This document shows positions 13,311 through 24,765 of a DNA stretch of 64,000 nucleotides, in pieces (the stretch's first letter is position 1; every line of letters starts with the position of its first letter). A model generated the notes under the pieces. That model did not search any database and was not told the DNA's origin. It was given only the letters and a program-made list of their open reading frames with translations. Origin of the DNA: Sphagnum magellanicum (lineage: Eukaryota > Streptophyta > Sphagnopsida > Sphagnales > Sphagnaceae); the NCBI GenBank assembly GCA_021904315.1, contig CM038911.1:18821390-18885389 (forward strand), in the 5' to 3' direction. The position numbers and the translations under genes are program-made.

Positions 13311-14871
13311 GTTTGTTTGTTTTTGGTTGTTTGTCACATTGTGATCTCCCAAACCATTGCAACCCTAACTATGTTATTGATACCGTTGGAAAGCAAGATG
13401 CACTAAGGTGGTTTCATAATGGTTAGACCTATAGTGTGGAAGAGTCATTGAATATTGAATAATTTTATGATTAAAATTTTAATGAAATCAAAACTAAATG
13501 TTTTAGGGGAATTGAGGTATTTGTTTTGCTATTGTTAGAAAGCTCTCAATGAGTAGGATTTTATAAATGAGATTAGGTCATTTTAGACCTAGAGTTGTGA
13601 AAGATGTTGAATTTTGTGTTACTTTTGACATTGAAAATTTACTTTTGGCGTTGCTTTTATGTGGTGCTGTTACTTTTCTCACGTGGTGAAATAATTAATT
13701 TTTAAATTTGATTTTAATTAATGAAAATTCTAATAACTAGGTTGTGAAATCAATTGTTAACAGGTATGCAAAAATCACCCTATTTAAGAACTGATTGAGT
13801 CTGAAAAAATAAAGAATATCGAGAACCTAATCAATACTCATTAGTCCAATATTTATATATATGTTAGAGAATCAATCATATTTTCATAACATCATATAAA
13901 AATTGTAACTGGTTGATTCTCATAAAGAGGTGAAAATCGCCCAACACTAATTTTTACATGTTAGTTGTCAATCGATATTAAATCTTTAGGGGATGATCAC
14001 TGATGATATTAATGCAGAAAATTGAAAAAAAAACCAGAGAAAAAAAGATATTGGTTTTGTGTAGCACAAAGCCAAGGTGGGCCCACTTCATGTTAGGCCC
14101 TTCATTTTGGGAAACTTGAACTTGAGGGTTTTTATAGGGAATGTTATCATAACCTAATCTAGTGTAGCCTATGTTGTTGACCCAAGTGTGAATACATTGA
14201 GGGTTCAACTGATTTTTTTTTTTCCAAACCCAATTTTGCAATTTGTTTGAATTTTCGACAACAAAATCCACTGAAGAATAAAATGTCTTTCACATGTTAG
14301 CTCTGAAAATTGTGAAATAAACTCTATTAAATTCGACTCACCTAAGGTTGTCCAACACCAAGAATGCCTCCAGATTTCAATCCAGTTTTTAGTTTCGATT
14401 TTATTTAATTTTCCATTGAGAAAATGGTTCAACAATCAATGGGCTTCTACACCATAGTTCCAAACAATCTGAAACCAAGTCAACACACGCCTACTGATTT
14501 GGGAGATCTTAGCATGACAAAACAAAACAAATTACCTTGCTTCTTAGATAAATATGCATGGATCACAATCGTGTAGGAAAGGAAGGTTCTTATGCCTACT
14601 CCTTATGAAGGATCTTTCAATCCTAACCAGGTGAAAGATGTACCTTTCACTCTTCAAGAATAGATGTAAGATCCTTGCTCTGCTTATTCGAAGTGTGATA
14701 TTCATGCATAAAAAATGCCCTCCAAATGCATTTAAAAAATTCCAAACCAGGTAAGGGTATGGGTATAAAAATTTTGAAAAATTATGAATCTGGGTAAGGT
14801 AAAAGATTTGGTAACAATGAACATTTAGCCTATTTGCTGGTTAAAGATAGGGGGTAAAGATTTCGGCATTT
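13311..14871. other. AT-rich intergenic DNA
   Basis: No gene supported. Two minus-strand open frames of 76 and 97 codons overlap between 13978 and 14435 but show no recognisable motif and biased AT composition. They are treated as chance frames. Confidence 0.45.
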
Positions 14872-15174
14872 AGAGCATGCCCCAGGGGCAGCCCTCTATG
14901 AATATTTAACACATCCAGTGTGAACTGCTTAGTTTCTCCCCATCCCGCCCCCCTTGAACTGGAAAAGATGGACTGTATAAAGTGAGAGACTGTTGAACTC
15001 TGTTCACATGGGCCAATCATTGTAGTTGGCCAACAAGAAATAATCATTTCCCAGTACAGGTGCTTTTGAAGGGCACTGCACACTTGTGCAGTTTTAGTAG
15101 CCTGAAAAAGATTCACAATGGTTTCTATAAAGTTTCATGCAACAAGTACTGTAAAGGTCAAGTTACTGTGCTCT
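14872..15174 (+). mobile_element. MITE-like family A, copy 2
   Basis: Begins with AGAGCATGCCCCAGGGGCA, close to the left inverted end of copy 3 (40877), and ends with GTGCTCTT, a shortened right end. The internal core contains ACTGTATAAAGTGAGAGAC at about 14972, CCAATCATTGTAGTTGGCCA at about 15012 and TGAAGGGCACT. It is non-coding. The right end seems to have lost the G-rich part of the inverted repeat. Confidence 0.65.
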
Positions 15175-16649
15175 TACCTTATGCATACCATGCAAGTATA
15201 AGTGCATAAATGAAGGGTAAAGAAATTTACTCAAGGATGTTGCATTTCAAAGTGAAAAAAAAAGACAAGTATGCAATTGGCATTTCAAACACAAAGACAT
15301 GAAATTTCAAACACTATTGAAAATTTGACAAAATATAATCGAATCAATCAATAGTATTAAAAATTATGTTCAAAGCATTTTTCTCATGGAAAGCAACAAT
15401 AAGGCTTAAGGGTTCCAATAGCATATGGTAAAAAAGCCATTGAACACTCTTGGAACACCATTCACCAAATTCTTACTATTATTGTTTGCCATAACCCTCA
15501 AGCTTTTCAAGAGCATCATATGGGAAGAACTTTTTTCAAAGTAGTTAAGGTAACGAATAAAATAAAATGCTAAAAGTCAACATATACAATAATTAGTGAT
15601 CATAAGTCCAAAAAATGCATTAAATAATCACAAGCATTGCAAAATATGAAAATGCATATAGACTATCATTATAATGATTTTGGCATATATCATGTACTTA
15701 CCCTCTTCAAAATAATTACCCTCCCTTGAGTAGAGGGGAACCTCAACCATATTTATAGTATCTAGGTAAAATAAAAACAAAAGAAATGTGAAATATTTAC
15801 CAGCTGGGTGAGATAATTAAAAGGGTAGCCATAAACATTGATTATTTGAGTAGGGTATATATGTACCATGTTATATACCCATGATGGGCATATGAGGGTA
15901 ATAGATATACCCACCCAACACTAGATTGAACCCCTTCCAACAATGCCCAATCCTGAAGTAAAATGTCCTCCACCTGTGAGCCTTACCCATTGTAAAGCAC
16001 AAGGAGATATCTGATAGGTCATTACAATAAGCTGAAACATAGACCTAGTAGAAGTGAGAGCCACCTTAAACCTTGTTAGGTGCCTCTTCAAAAAGAGGAT
16101 GTATAACTATCAAACATTAAGTGCCCTCCGAACATAGTAATAAATTTATCCAGGTGCATTACATATTACACAAAGCACTCAAAAGGTTTTTCTCTTTGTA
16201 TTCGAAAGAACCTCCACACATGGAAGATGTTTCTCTTTTTTTTTCTAGGGTCAATTGAAGGGACCTTCCACCATTCATATGCAAACCTTCCAAAAACCAT
16301 TTTGTACTCTACACTGCTGAAGGAAGATGTGCAGGAAGTTGATAAGTTTCTATGTGAAGGAAGATGTTGTGCATACCCTTTTGCACCTACTATTTGGAAG
16401 AGAAGGGGAAGAATTTTTGGGCAAACATTATGGGATGAAAGTGTGGTGTTATTGGGAACACCCTTTCAGAACATGGTGAGAACACAAAAAATGGAAAAAT
16501 TCTATGCCCACATACACCATCCCCCAAAGATGAGGAAGAAAGATGAGCCCTCATCAATGCATGTTCAGTTTTCTTACTAGTTGCGTGCAAATTCTATTCC
16601 TGAAACTGAAATAGAATTTCATTTTTCATTTTTAATTTCTCTTCTTGGT
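15175..16649. other. Intergenic DNA with one unassigned open frame
   Basis: Mostly AT-rich filler. A plus-strand open frame of 117 codons at 16227-16580 reads from an ATG to a stop but matches no family I recognise and starts in a T-rich tract. A counter-strand frame overlaps it. Without a homologue or splice neighbours I do not call it a gene. Confidence 0.4.
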
Positions 16650-16905
16650 GAAATTTCTTTTTTTCTTTTGAAGCACACAACAGCAGACCAGCAGACCTGA
16701 CCGGACAAGCCATTGGCAGAGCTCCCAAGTCAAGCTCATCAGCAGAGGGTGGGAAGGAGTTCCACCTTCACTCCACTGGGTTTGAACCCAGGATGAAATT
16801 TGGTGACATTTCACCAGAACAAGTTTATCAAAAAAACAGAAAGGCTTTCCTCCTAACCAGTGGCCCAAGACTTCTAATACATCTTCGTTAGTCATTAGAC
16901 TGTTA
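16650..16905 (-). mobile_element. Probable tRNA-derived SINE
   Basis: On the minus strand a box-A-like GGCCACTGGTTAGG (about 16852-16865) is followed, after about 70 bp, by GGGTTCAAACCC (about 16788-16799), a good match to the internal pol III box B. The minus-strand 3' end runs into AAAAGAAAAAAAGAAA (about 16653-16668), an A-rich tail as expected for retroposition. Head, box order, spacing and tail fit a plant SINE. Target-site duplications could not be fixed by eye. The open frame across it is a by-product. Confidence 0.55.
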
Positions 16906-17104
16906 GGCTATTGACGCACTTTGGCTGTTGGATTCAAGTGGAAAGCAGCATTGCAGTGAAGTAAAAAGCTTCAGTTTGTAGCTGAACGCTTTAGTACCAG
17001 AATAAGACTCATAGCAGAACAAAAATCAGAATTTGTCTTTAGAGGGTAGATGCTCCATTACCAGAAAGAAGGCAGCTAGATGCGGTAGAATCTCAACGGC
17101 TCGG

Positions 17105-17217
17105 TCTTTTCCATTTACAAAGATCAAGCTGCTGGGTAGCTCTGTCTTTTCCATTTACAGACATCAAGCTGCTGGGTAGCTCTGTCTTTTCCATTTACAA
17201 ACATCAAGCTGCTGAGT
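17105..17217. repeat. Three tandem copies of a 40-bp unit
   Basis: The unit starts TCTTTTCCATTTACA and ends GGTAGCTCTG. Copies start at 17105, 17145 and 17185, the last one shortened. They differ by only a few bases, so the expansion is recent. It lies about 650 bp beyond the CUL3 stop codon and could fall in that gene's 3' untranslated region or just downstream. Confidence 0.9.
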
Positions 17218-17864
17218 AAGCATGCTGCCCATGGGCTGCACTTGCAGTTGGATCATGGTTGCACCAATAATTCCTGGCTCTCAAGGCACAAATTCATGTG
17301 GCTCAGATCACAGAGCACATTGTCCATGCAAAGACCTTACAAAGTGGTAACAGGAAGATACTGAGGATAGTAATGGGACTTTCCTTTCTAGCTACTAATA
17401 TTGATAACCCTCAGAATCAGAAATTTCTAAAGCCAGAATAAGAGCATGGGTGTCAATCTTCCCTTCCAGACGAAAGACATTAGATCCAAAGACCCTGGCC
17501 TACATGACCAAACCAAGTCAACAGTAGCTGCCATCTGTCTGAACCAAATGTAGCAGATGTCAAACAATTGGCTACTAAAACAGTTACATTAGCATCTGCA
17601 TCATAGTTTGACTTAACTGGTCTCAAAGTGCTGTCTTAACAAGCGTGTGGAACCCAAGTCCCCCTGACTGGCACTTTGCTCAGAAGATAAATGACCTTCA
17701 ACTGTGGACCTATGTGGCAACTCAAAAAGGGGTTCCCCACTTTCCCATGGCTGAATGAAGTCCACTACTTACAAAGAGAAACATTACAGGCAATGTCACC
17801 ATCCAAAGCAAATTGCTGAACCTATGCTGGTCAAATCTACCCAAATTTCTCCCCATGTATGCCA
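17218..17864 (-). other. CUL3 3' flank / probable 3' UTR
   Basis: No open frame of interest. Composition is more even than the far intergenic DNA, in keeping with a transcribed 3' untranslated region of the minus-strand cullin gene. No polyadenylation site could be fixed with confidence. Confidence 0.4.
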
Positions 17865-20800
17865 TCAGGCCAAATAACGGTACAATTTTCTGTCTGCTTT
17901 GTCCCTTTCCAGGAATTCCCTCTCAATTAAGGATTCAATCCGTTTCTTGATCACAGCAGGATTAGGGAGAAAACGAGCTTGTAATTGCTTTGTCACCTCA
18001 CTGATGATATTATTGTGATCCAAAAGGCGTCTGGCTTTCATGATTCTGACAATTGCAGCCTCTATCTGCGGCTTCCTATCTTCCTCCACCTTTTGGCGCG
18101 TTTCCTGTTTTTCAGGTTCACTCTCCTTTTGCGCTACAACAGTACTAATCTTCACCTTGTAGAACTTGCTTGAAAACTTGTCATTGAACAAAAACACATC
18201 ATCCTCACTGATGTCCTTGCTCATAGGCTCCTTTCGCAAGACATTTTTCCCCTTCACACATGCTAAAGACTGCAGACTTCTCTTCAGGTCAGGTGCAGGT
18301 ATGTCGGTTGCCTGCTCAACTTCTCTGTATGTCAGGTGATCAGCAATATTGAAGAGACAGAGAATGCACATCTGGTATGTGGACACATTAAGCTCATGCT
18401 TATTTCCATTTCCAAATGTAGCCTTTAAGTCTGCTGTACCCATGTTGGTTTGCCATGTTAATCGGCGACCTGTGTGAGTAGACAAATAATACTGCTTGAA
18501 CTTGTTGCACATCTCAAGAATCTCTCTTGGCATGTTGCACCTTGCACCAGACTGTGTTGGCCATGATCCTGTTGTGAGAACTTGCACTGCAAGAGTTGGC
18601 CCTTCATTGGATTCACTTCCTGCCAATGTTGCATTGAAACCCTGCATTGTATCTCGTGATGTCTTCATATCTGTGAACATACCTTCCAGCTTTGACGTGA
18701 ACTGATAACCACATTCAGTCTTCAGTTTCACAATCAGGCTGCGCTCTGCATCATCTGACACAGTTCTGCCTGACAAGAGACGTTTTGCCAGGTGCTGCTT
18801 GTAGTACTTCTCAAAGACATCCTTCTCTTGCAAGTACCGAAACAGCATCATGACTTTATCAAGCACTGATTCCACATCCTCCTCACTCACCCCTTTCAAA
18901 CCTTTCCTCAGCTTGTCATCCACAAAGAGAGAGATGAACTCCGGTGACCTAGCATTGAGGTTGATGAAGAACTCAAATGATGAATTGAGTGCATTTTGGA
19001 ATGTCTTATCATTGCTGAATGAACGCTGGATAATCTTATCATACTTGTCCTTCTCATCAAGCAACCGTTGCACAAACTCCACGGGATCTTTCAACCTTTC
19101 TGGATCCAGAACAAGCTGCCTCCCAGTATCCCGCAAATGACCTGTCATGACCTCACGGATTGTCTGCAGGCCTGTTGACACGCGCCGGAACAGATTGTAC
19201 ATGCGCCCCAAATCATCAAACTTGTCATCAATGAGCATGGACACCAACCCCGAGTTGTCCATCTCAACCAAAAGCTTCATGCGGTTCCCAATGACCTCCC
19301 TCTCAACAACAGAGGTGATTTTTGCCTCACTTTTTGGATCTAAATAGTGAGTTACCCTGTCTATCTCCTCATTGAGCCTTTTCTCTGCCTTCCTCAAGTA
19401 GTCAGCACAGTCACTTGTTTCTATGAACTGCTGGGACTCAAGCCTGTAAAATTCTGATGCTGCATCCAGAAATGGCCTCTCAAAATCTTCCTGATAAACT
19501 GTTGGACCCAAGTCTACCAGCATCTTTGTAATGTTCCGCATTAGGCCTCTATTGATCACCTCCCCTGTCCGCTCCCTGTGCACAAGGTCTAGTAGCGTAT
19601 CTAGCAATCGATCCCTTATCTTTGGAGACCTCACAATGTTATCTCGCCACAGGTTGAGGCCAAGTTCATGGACAGGAGTCTTATTGAAATTGTTCACATA
19701 TGTTCTGTCCATATACATTAGAATATCTCGGATCATCTGTAGTGACTTATTGTGCTCACGCCACTTTGAGTCAAGCTCCTCCAGAAACAGGCCTCCTTGG
19801 GCAGCCTCTACATTCCTTGCAATCTCGCGCATGTGCTGTGTCATTGTATTCACAAGCCCTGAATACAGCTTCTCCCCATACTTGTGGAGCACCATGTTGT
19901 AGGCATTCCTGCATAACAAGCCAATCTTAGACCAGATCTGGCACAGTTTCATGCTGGAACTTGCCTTAATTTCAAACAATCATATGATCCCTTCAAGCAT
20001 GCCACTACCAGCCAAAAGCAATGCACAAATGTACTGCTCCAAGGGCAAACAATGGACATTTTCCCAAAGATAAGTTAACAGAAAAACAGTCAAAAAACTT
20101 GCGTGATAAGGAATCCCTCCATCAAGCAAAGAATACCATGCTGTACCTGTGTTGGGACATTAGTCTCCAAACCAAGTCAAAATTTGCTTTCACATAGAAT
20201 CAAAGTGGCAAACTAGTGTATTCTTAAGTAAAACAGAGCTTCAAAATCACACTTCATGCAAGCACATTCATTACTCATATGACCCTGCACAACTCCAGCC
20301 ACTGGCAGAATAGAATCCCCATACTTCCACAACTTTAGAGTGGCACCTTACCTGCTGGAGTTTGTGCAGAGCCTGACCCTATCCAAAAATCCAAAGACTC
20401 TAGGTCATCCAAAAGACACAGTGGTATCCAATAGAAGTTCCTAACTGAACAGAGATTGCATCTCTGAAAAATGTTGCAAATCAGTTCCAATTGCTGTTGT
20501 CAATCCAAGACACATACACTCTAGGTCACAATCAGGAACAAATGTGCGAAGACAAACAGATACTCTTGCCAGTGGAGAACTGACAAGATATGCATGCACA
20601 CATCATTCATCTGCTGTAAGACACTTTCCTGCAGAAGATTTTCAAACCCTAATGAATGGAATAAGCGTACTGAGAACATTTCAGCTCTAAATTTGTCAAA
20701 CCCTAAATGGCCAAGACTGAGACCAGATAAGTCATCGGGTGACCAAAGTCCGTTCCACAGTTCCCACACTGAGGCAAAAAGTTCATGAAATCAATGGGAA

Positions 20801-21292
20801 GCAAGCCACTCAATCAAATGCCATGTTGCAATAGGCATTCAACAGGAAGCAAACCTGCAAAAAAGCAAAACCAGCTATTGCAATAGCAGTAATATGCAGA
20901 TTTGCAGGCACTCCGAGGCAGAACATGTGTTCAGTGATTCAAATGCAAACAGGACTCTCAACAAGCTCGTCAGCGAGTTCAGGAATTAAAGAAATAACGA
21001 TAAAAAACAAAGAACATGAACCAGTTTAGAGAATCCCCTAGCAGACGAACAAAATGCCGTGGCGAAACAAACGAGCAACTCGATGCTCCTAGCAAACCTA
21101 CATAATTTTGCAAAGCCCGTTCCCTTTTTACCTGTAAAGTTCTTCAAAGCTCAAGCCGCTAGCATTATGGTTGTAGATTTCGTGAATTGCGTCCTCTAGT
21201 ATTTTCCATGTCTTCTCCGCGTACTTGGGATCCATCTCCACCTTGTGCTTAAACGGCTCTATCTTGAAAGTCTTCTTCTTTGCCTGACTCAT
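17865..21292 (-). CDS. CUL3: Cullin-3, scaffold of BTB-CUL3-RBX1 ubiquitin ligases
   Basis: Two coding exons: 21292-21132 and 19908-17865, with a 1223-bp GT-AG intron that splits the codon for Arg54. The 734-aa product is the usual CUL3 length. The N-terminal helix region (about 10-60) opens MSQAKKKTFKIEPFKHKVE and runs on to EELYRNAYNMV across the splice; this end binds BTB-domain substrate receptors. Cullin repeats follow, then the cullin homology domain with FEKYYKQHLAKRLL and SLIVKLKTECGYQFTSK, which recruits RBX1. The C-terminal winged-helix segment carries IVRIMKARR, with Lys678 at the expected NEDD8 site, and ends KLYRYLA. The complex ubiquitinates BTB-selected targets in cytosol and nucleus. 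The start was chosen at 21292 because an in-frame upstream extension begins with TTG, and plant CUL3 proteins start at this position. No broken motif was seen. Confidence 0.97.
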
Positions 21293-21379
21293 GGTGCTCG
21301 ATCTTTCGGGAGACAAAAGCCCTCAGCTTCTGCTACTCCAAAACGATGGGTATCCAAAAGTGCAAAATTTCACCACCCC

Positions 21380-21620
21380 AAAAAAAAAAAAAAAAAAAAA
21401 AAAAAACGCACGCACCGACTCTAAAACCGTCCTCCCCGTTGCAACATCGCAGAGGTCAAAAACAGCACCTCGCTCGATTCAAAAATCACGCAAAGACGCC
21501 AAACCCTAATGCAATCTCCTTCTCTTTTTCTCTGTCTCTCTCTCGCTCGATCGCTCGCTTCCTTCGTCGTCTCTTCTTCCCTCTCTAGCACCTCTCTACA
21601 CCCAGGCGCCAATCGACGAG
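21380..21620 (-). promoter_or_regulatory. CUL3 leader/promoter region: poly-A tract, telo-box, pyrimidine tract
   Basis: Directly upstream of the CUL3 start lies a 27-base A homopolymer (plus strand, 21380-21406), then an AAACCCTAA telo-box at about 21501, then a plus-strand CT-rich tract at 21518-21553, which reads GA-rich in the direction of CUL3 transcription. Telo-boxes and GA/CT tracts are common in leaders and proximal promoters of plant housekeeping genes. Two more CCCTAA words lie inside the CUL3 intron near 20647 and 20699. The regulatory role is inferred. Confidence 0.45.
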
Positions 21621-21824
21621 CCAATCCACGTCCCATGGTGACCTGGGAAGATGATATCTATCATCGACATGTCCTCCACCTATCATTGTTTTGAAACCTC
21701 CGAATCCACGTCCCAATCCAGACGACTACCCGACCTACACGTTCTAACTCGAGATGCCACCATGACCTGTTATAATTCTGCAGATTTATGTAGACTACTT
21801 AATTTGGAATCTGCTGGGATGTCA

Positions 21825-22082
21825 AGATAATGCATTTTCGTGTGTACAGAAGAGGCCCACAGCAGATTATGCACTTCATTTGCTTAGGTGACAGATAATG
21901 CCTTTTTGTGTATACAGAATCGGCCCACAGTAGATTATGCGCAGAATTTTGGTGAGGTGACAGATAATGCCTTTTTTGTGTGCCTATACAGAAGAGGCCC
22001 CCGGCAGATTATGCACTTCATTTGGAATCTGTCAAGGTGGCAGATTATGCATTTCCACATGTACAGAAGAGGCCCAATGTAC
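21825..22082. repeat. Four tandem copies of a 68-80-bp unit
   Basis: Units start at 21825, 21893, 21962 and 22042, each with AGATAATGC or AGATTATGC, then a T-rich stretch, then TACAGAAGAGGCCC and a second CAGATTATGC. The same AGATTATGC word thus occurs about twice per unit. Short open frames with periodic peptides are a consequence. It sits in the 2.4-kb spacer between the head-to-head CUL3 and SAM genes. Confidence 0.88.
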
Positions 22083-22869
22083 ATTTACTTCAAAGGGGAA
22101 AATGTATTATAACCCCTGGTGGGCCTAGTGGGGCATGCCAGAAAGCTCCTTCGGGGCCATAATATGCCCCCTGCCCATTCTGTAAATATGTAATTGTCAG
22201 TCATGAGACATTCTGCCCTTCACCTAAGCTGCATTACCTGTACATAATGGTTACTTAGGGGAGATTCTGCCAAATCACCCTAAGCTTCTTAGGGTCACAA
22301 CTGCTCTAAGCAGGTCCAGTATAAATAGGTATTTGGGCAGGTTGATGACTTTTTTACATGGCTACCTACTATATGAAGGTGCATTCACACTTGGTTGAGT
22401 CCCTTAACACCGTACTAGTCATTTTAAGACTTAAACTTACTTATGGTGAAGATCTTATGTTAAACTAACATTCACTGTAAGCTATTATTCGCCCATTTAA
22501 CATTGGGTGCCATGTAGGATGCCACCTAGATTTTCATTTGACATTGATTTTAACATCAAGTGTGAATAAGAACTCTTGTGGAGGAGAATTGTGAATAATG
22601 ATGGAAAATAGGTTAAGGTCTATTTTTTAGATGTACTCATCCATAGATACCTAGCACTAAGTGTGAAGGCAGCTTTTTTGTATTTGGGTAAGAAAATGGG
22701 GGAAAGAAGAAGTATGAGAGTTGTTCATCCATCCACAAAATGAGTCTTAAGGCATAAGCAGTGGATGAAAGCTAGATATGACTGAGTGAGCTCATCCATT
22801 CCTTTCACCCACATCACCAGTACATAGCCTAGTTGTTTGCCTGCCCTATAATTGCTTTACCATAACAGG
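22083..22869. other. CUL3-SAM divergent spacer
   Basis: No coding exon. A plus-strand TATAAATA at about 22321 could be a core-promoter element, but no transcript start can be placed from sequence. Nothing else recognised. Confidence 0.35.
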
Positions 22870-23165
22870 GTAAAATCCGCATGTGGCACACGAGGCGGCC
22901 TTTTATTTTGCTGGCTATATAGCCAAAAAGCAAAAAATTAAAAGATAAAAGTGCTAAAATCAAGTGTATGTTGAGATTTTCAATAGTCATAATTCGAAAA
23001 AAAATTAAGAAAAATCGCCAGAATGCTATACGTGGTTCAAGTAGGCAGCCAAAAACATAGAAGCATGATTTGTTTTTTAATTACTTTCATATTCAGCTTC
23101 TAGCCAAAACTTGGCTAAATCTTCTTATGGACGATCGCCACTTTGGCTACATCACAAATTTGCCC
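22870..23165 (+). repeat. Dispersed repeat family B, copy 3
   Basis: Best-preserved member with the copy at 2500. It contains CTATACGTGGTTCAAGTAGG followed by CAGCCAAA (about 23020), TAGCCAAAACTTGGCTAAAT (about 23102), then GGACGATCGCCA and a TACATCACAAATTTG tail. It is non-coding and lies just upstream of the SAM gene leader. Confidence 0.5.
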
Positions 23166-23279
23166 CCAAAAAACCTAATATGAGGAGTTGTTGCATGATG
23201 AACTAGCCACGCAATTACTATCCACTCTCATTCATTCATCCGAGACGACAAACTCCTTAGTTTATAATCCAGTTTTTGT

Positions 23280-23746
23280 TTGTAGGGGCGGGCAGGCGGG
23301 CGAGCGCAGAGATAGGAGAGATCACGAAAGAGGAGCTTTAGACGAGGGTTTGTTGTGGACCGAGCAAGCGCTACACGAAGCTTCGGTACGTTAGACTCGA
23401 ATCTGTGTGCTGCAAATGCGGCGCCGCAGCCGATGGACAGCGAAGGAGGATAGCAGAGCTCTTTTCGAAGATCCGAGATACTTTTCTTTTCTGTCTTTTT
23501 TTTTTTTTTTTGTCCCCCTCTGTTTTTTCTAAGTCTGTTGAAGTAGTGTTGTTAGTCGTTACCATCATACATACGCAAGGTTTTGTTTCCACAGATCTCC
23601 ACAGAAAACCGTGTTACCAAGAGTATGGAAGAGTATAATTTAGTTAGGGAAAGTCATTGTTGCAAGGTTTGAGAGGGAGCTTGGGAGGAAACACAACAAG
23701 CGAAGCGGCGCAGCTGTTTCCGAACTTGTTTCGGCATTTTGGCTTA
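23280..23746 (+). promoter_or_regulatory. Probable 5' leader of the SAM-domain gene
   Basis: The sequence becomes GC-richer at about 23284 (GGGGCGGGCAGGCGGGCGAG), in contrast with the AT-rich repeat before it, and stays leader-like up to the ATG at 23747. A 16-base T run lies at about 23498. The start of transcription is inferred from composition only. A leader intron cannot be excluded. Confidence 0.4.
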
Positions 23747-24765
23747 ATGACCAGCGGGGGCACTCCCGAACCTCTAGATTTCTTCATTTGGAAAGTCGAG
23801 GTACGGCGCCCAGTTCTTGCTCTCTAATAATCTTTGTTAGCTCGTCGTCATGAATTTCTGGTTTCATTGTGTATCTTCTGCTAAAGTAGTTTTCTCTGTG
23901 ATCGTTCCAAGAATCCGGCTGACTTTTTTACCAGGGAAAAAGACGCTTTTCAAGTCTATAAATTGTTCATGAGGAACTCTCGAGGTACAGGGCCGATTTC
24001 TAATCCGCTTTCTTCGATTAGTAAGAGGCAATTCAAGAGTGACTTCGCCTTAGAATTCCAGAAAATTTCAGCAAAATTCTAAGCATTCAGCTTTCTGATC
24101 CGTGAAGATTTTTTTCAATTCCCCTCCTAAAATAATGTTCAGGGCCGCATATCTTTCTTGATGGCGATCTATGTGTTACAGGATGTGGGAGTTTGGCTTG
24201 AGGAGATAGGACTTGGTGGTTATAAAGAGACTTTCAGGCAAAATGGTATTAATGGGGAATACCTAGACAATTTGTCTACTTTCACAACTGAGCAAATTCT
24301 TCGCTTTATTAGGAGATGTCACATGAAGTGGGGGGATTTCATTACACTTTGCAAGGAACTTCGCTGTATCAAAGGTATGTTGGCACTCCCCCCCTGAAGA
24401 AAGCCTTTTGCATTTCACAGGCCTTCCAATATGCTTTTTTTACATGGATGCAATCTATAGGTTCTAACAGAGTTGTTTCTCCATGGTCCTTGTTGATGTG
24501 AAAGCTTCTTCACAGACTCCCTACAATAAATTTCTGACCTAGCTTTATGTGACATGACTTACAATTCAGAGCTCTAGCAAAGAGTGACAGCAAGGTACCT
24601 CTGATCGTGTTGTGAATGGTTCATTTTTTCCCAGTGGCGTGCTTAAGAGGTGAACAAGAAGTGCGAAGACCATGGTGGGCACCTTCTTGCTTCTCAAGTG
24701 TGTATAAAAGGTTAGCAAGGCACAACCAGCAGTCTCGAGTCGTGTCACTTAAAATTGACCTTTAG
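23747..24765 (+). CDS. Small SAM-domain protein
   Basis: Three coding exons: 23747-23800, 24182-24374 and 24635-24765, with GT-AG introns of 381 and 260 bp. The predicted product is 125 aa. It starts MTSGGTPEPLDFFIWKVE. A sterile alpha motif follows at about residues 19-82 (DVGVWLEEIGLGGYKETF, then TTEQILRFIRRCHMKWGDF, then LCKELRCIKV). The tail is basic and Trp-rich (VRRPWWAPSC) and ends RVVSLKIDL. SAM domains mediate protein or RNA contacts and self-association. This architecture, including the RRPWWAPSC tail, matches a small conserved plant SAM family of unknown role that I know from memory. Exon joins are supported by phase and by the conserved peptide running across each junction. The third exon is too short to stand out as an open frame. 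The start is the first ATG in phase and is less certain. Confidence 0.85.

Noticed and set aside
16227-16580. 117-codon plus-strand open frame as a gene
   Set aside because: No recognisable family, no splice or promoter support, and an overlapping opposite frame of similar quality.
21293-21316. N-terminal extension of CUL3 (SPERSSTM)
   Set aside because: The upstream initiation codon would be TTG. The ATG at 21292 matches the conserved CUL3 start.
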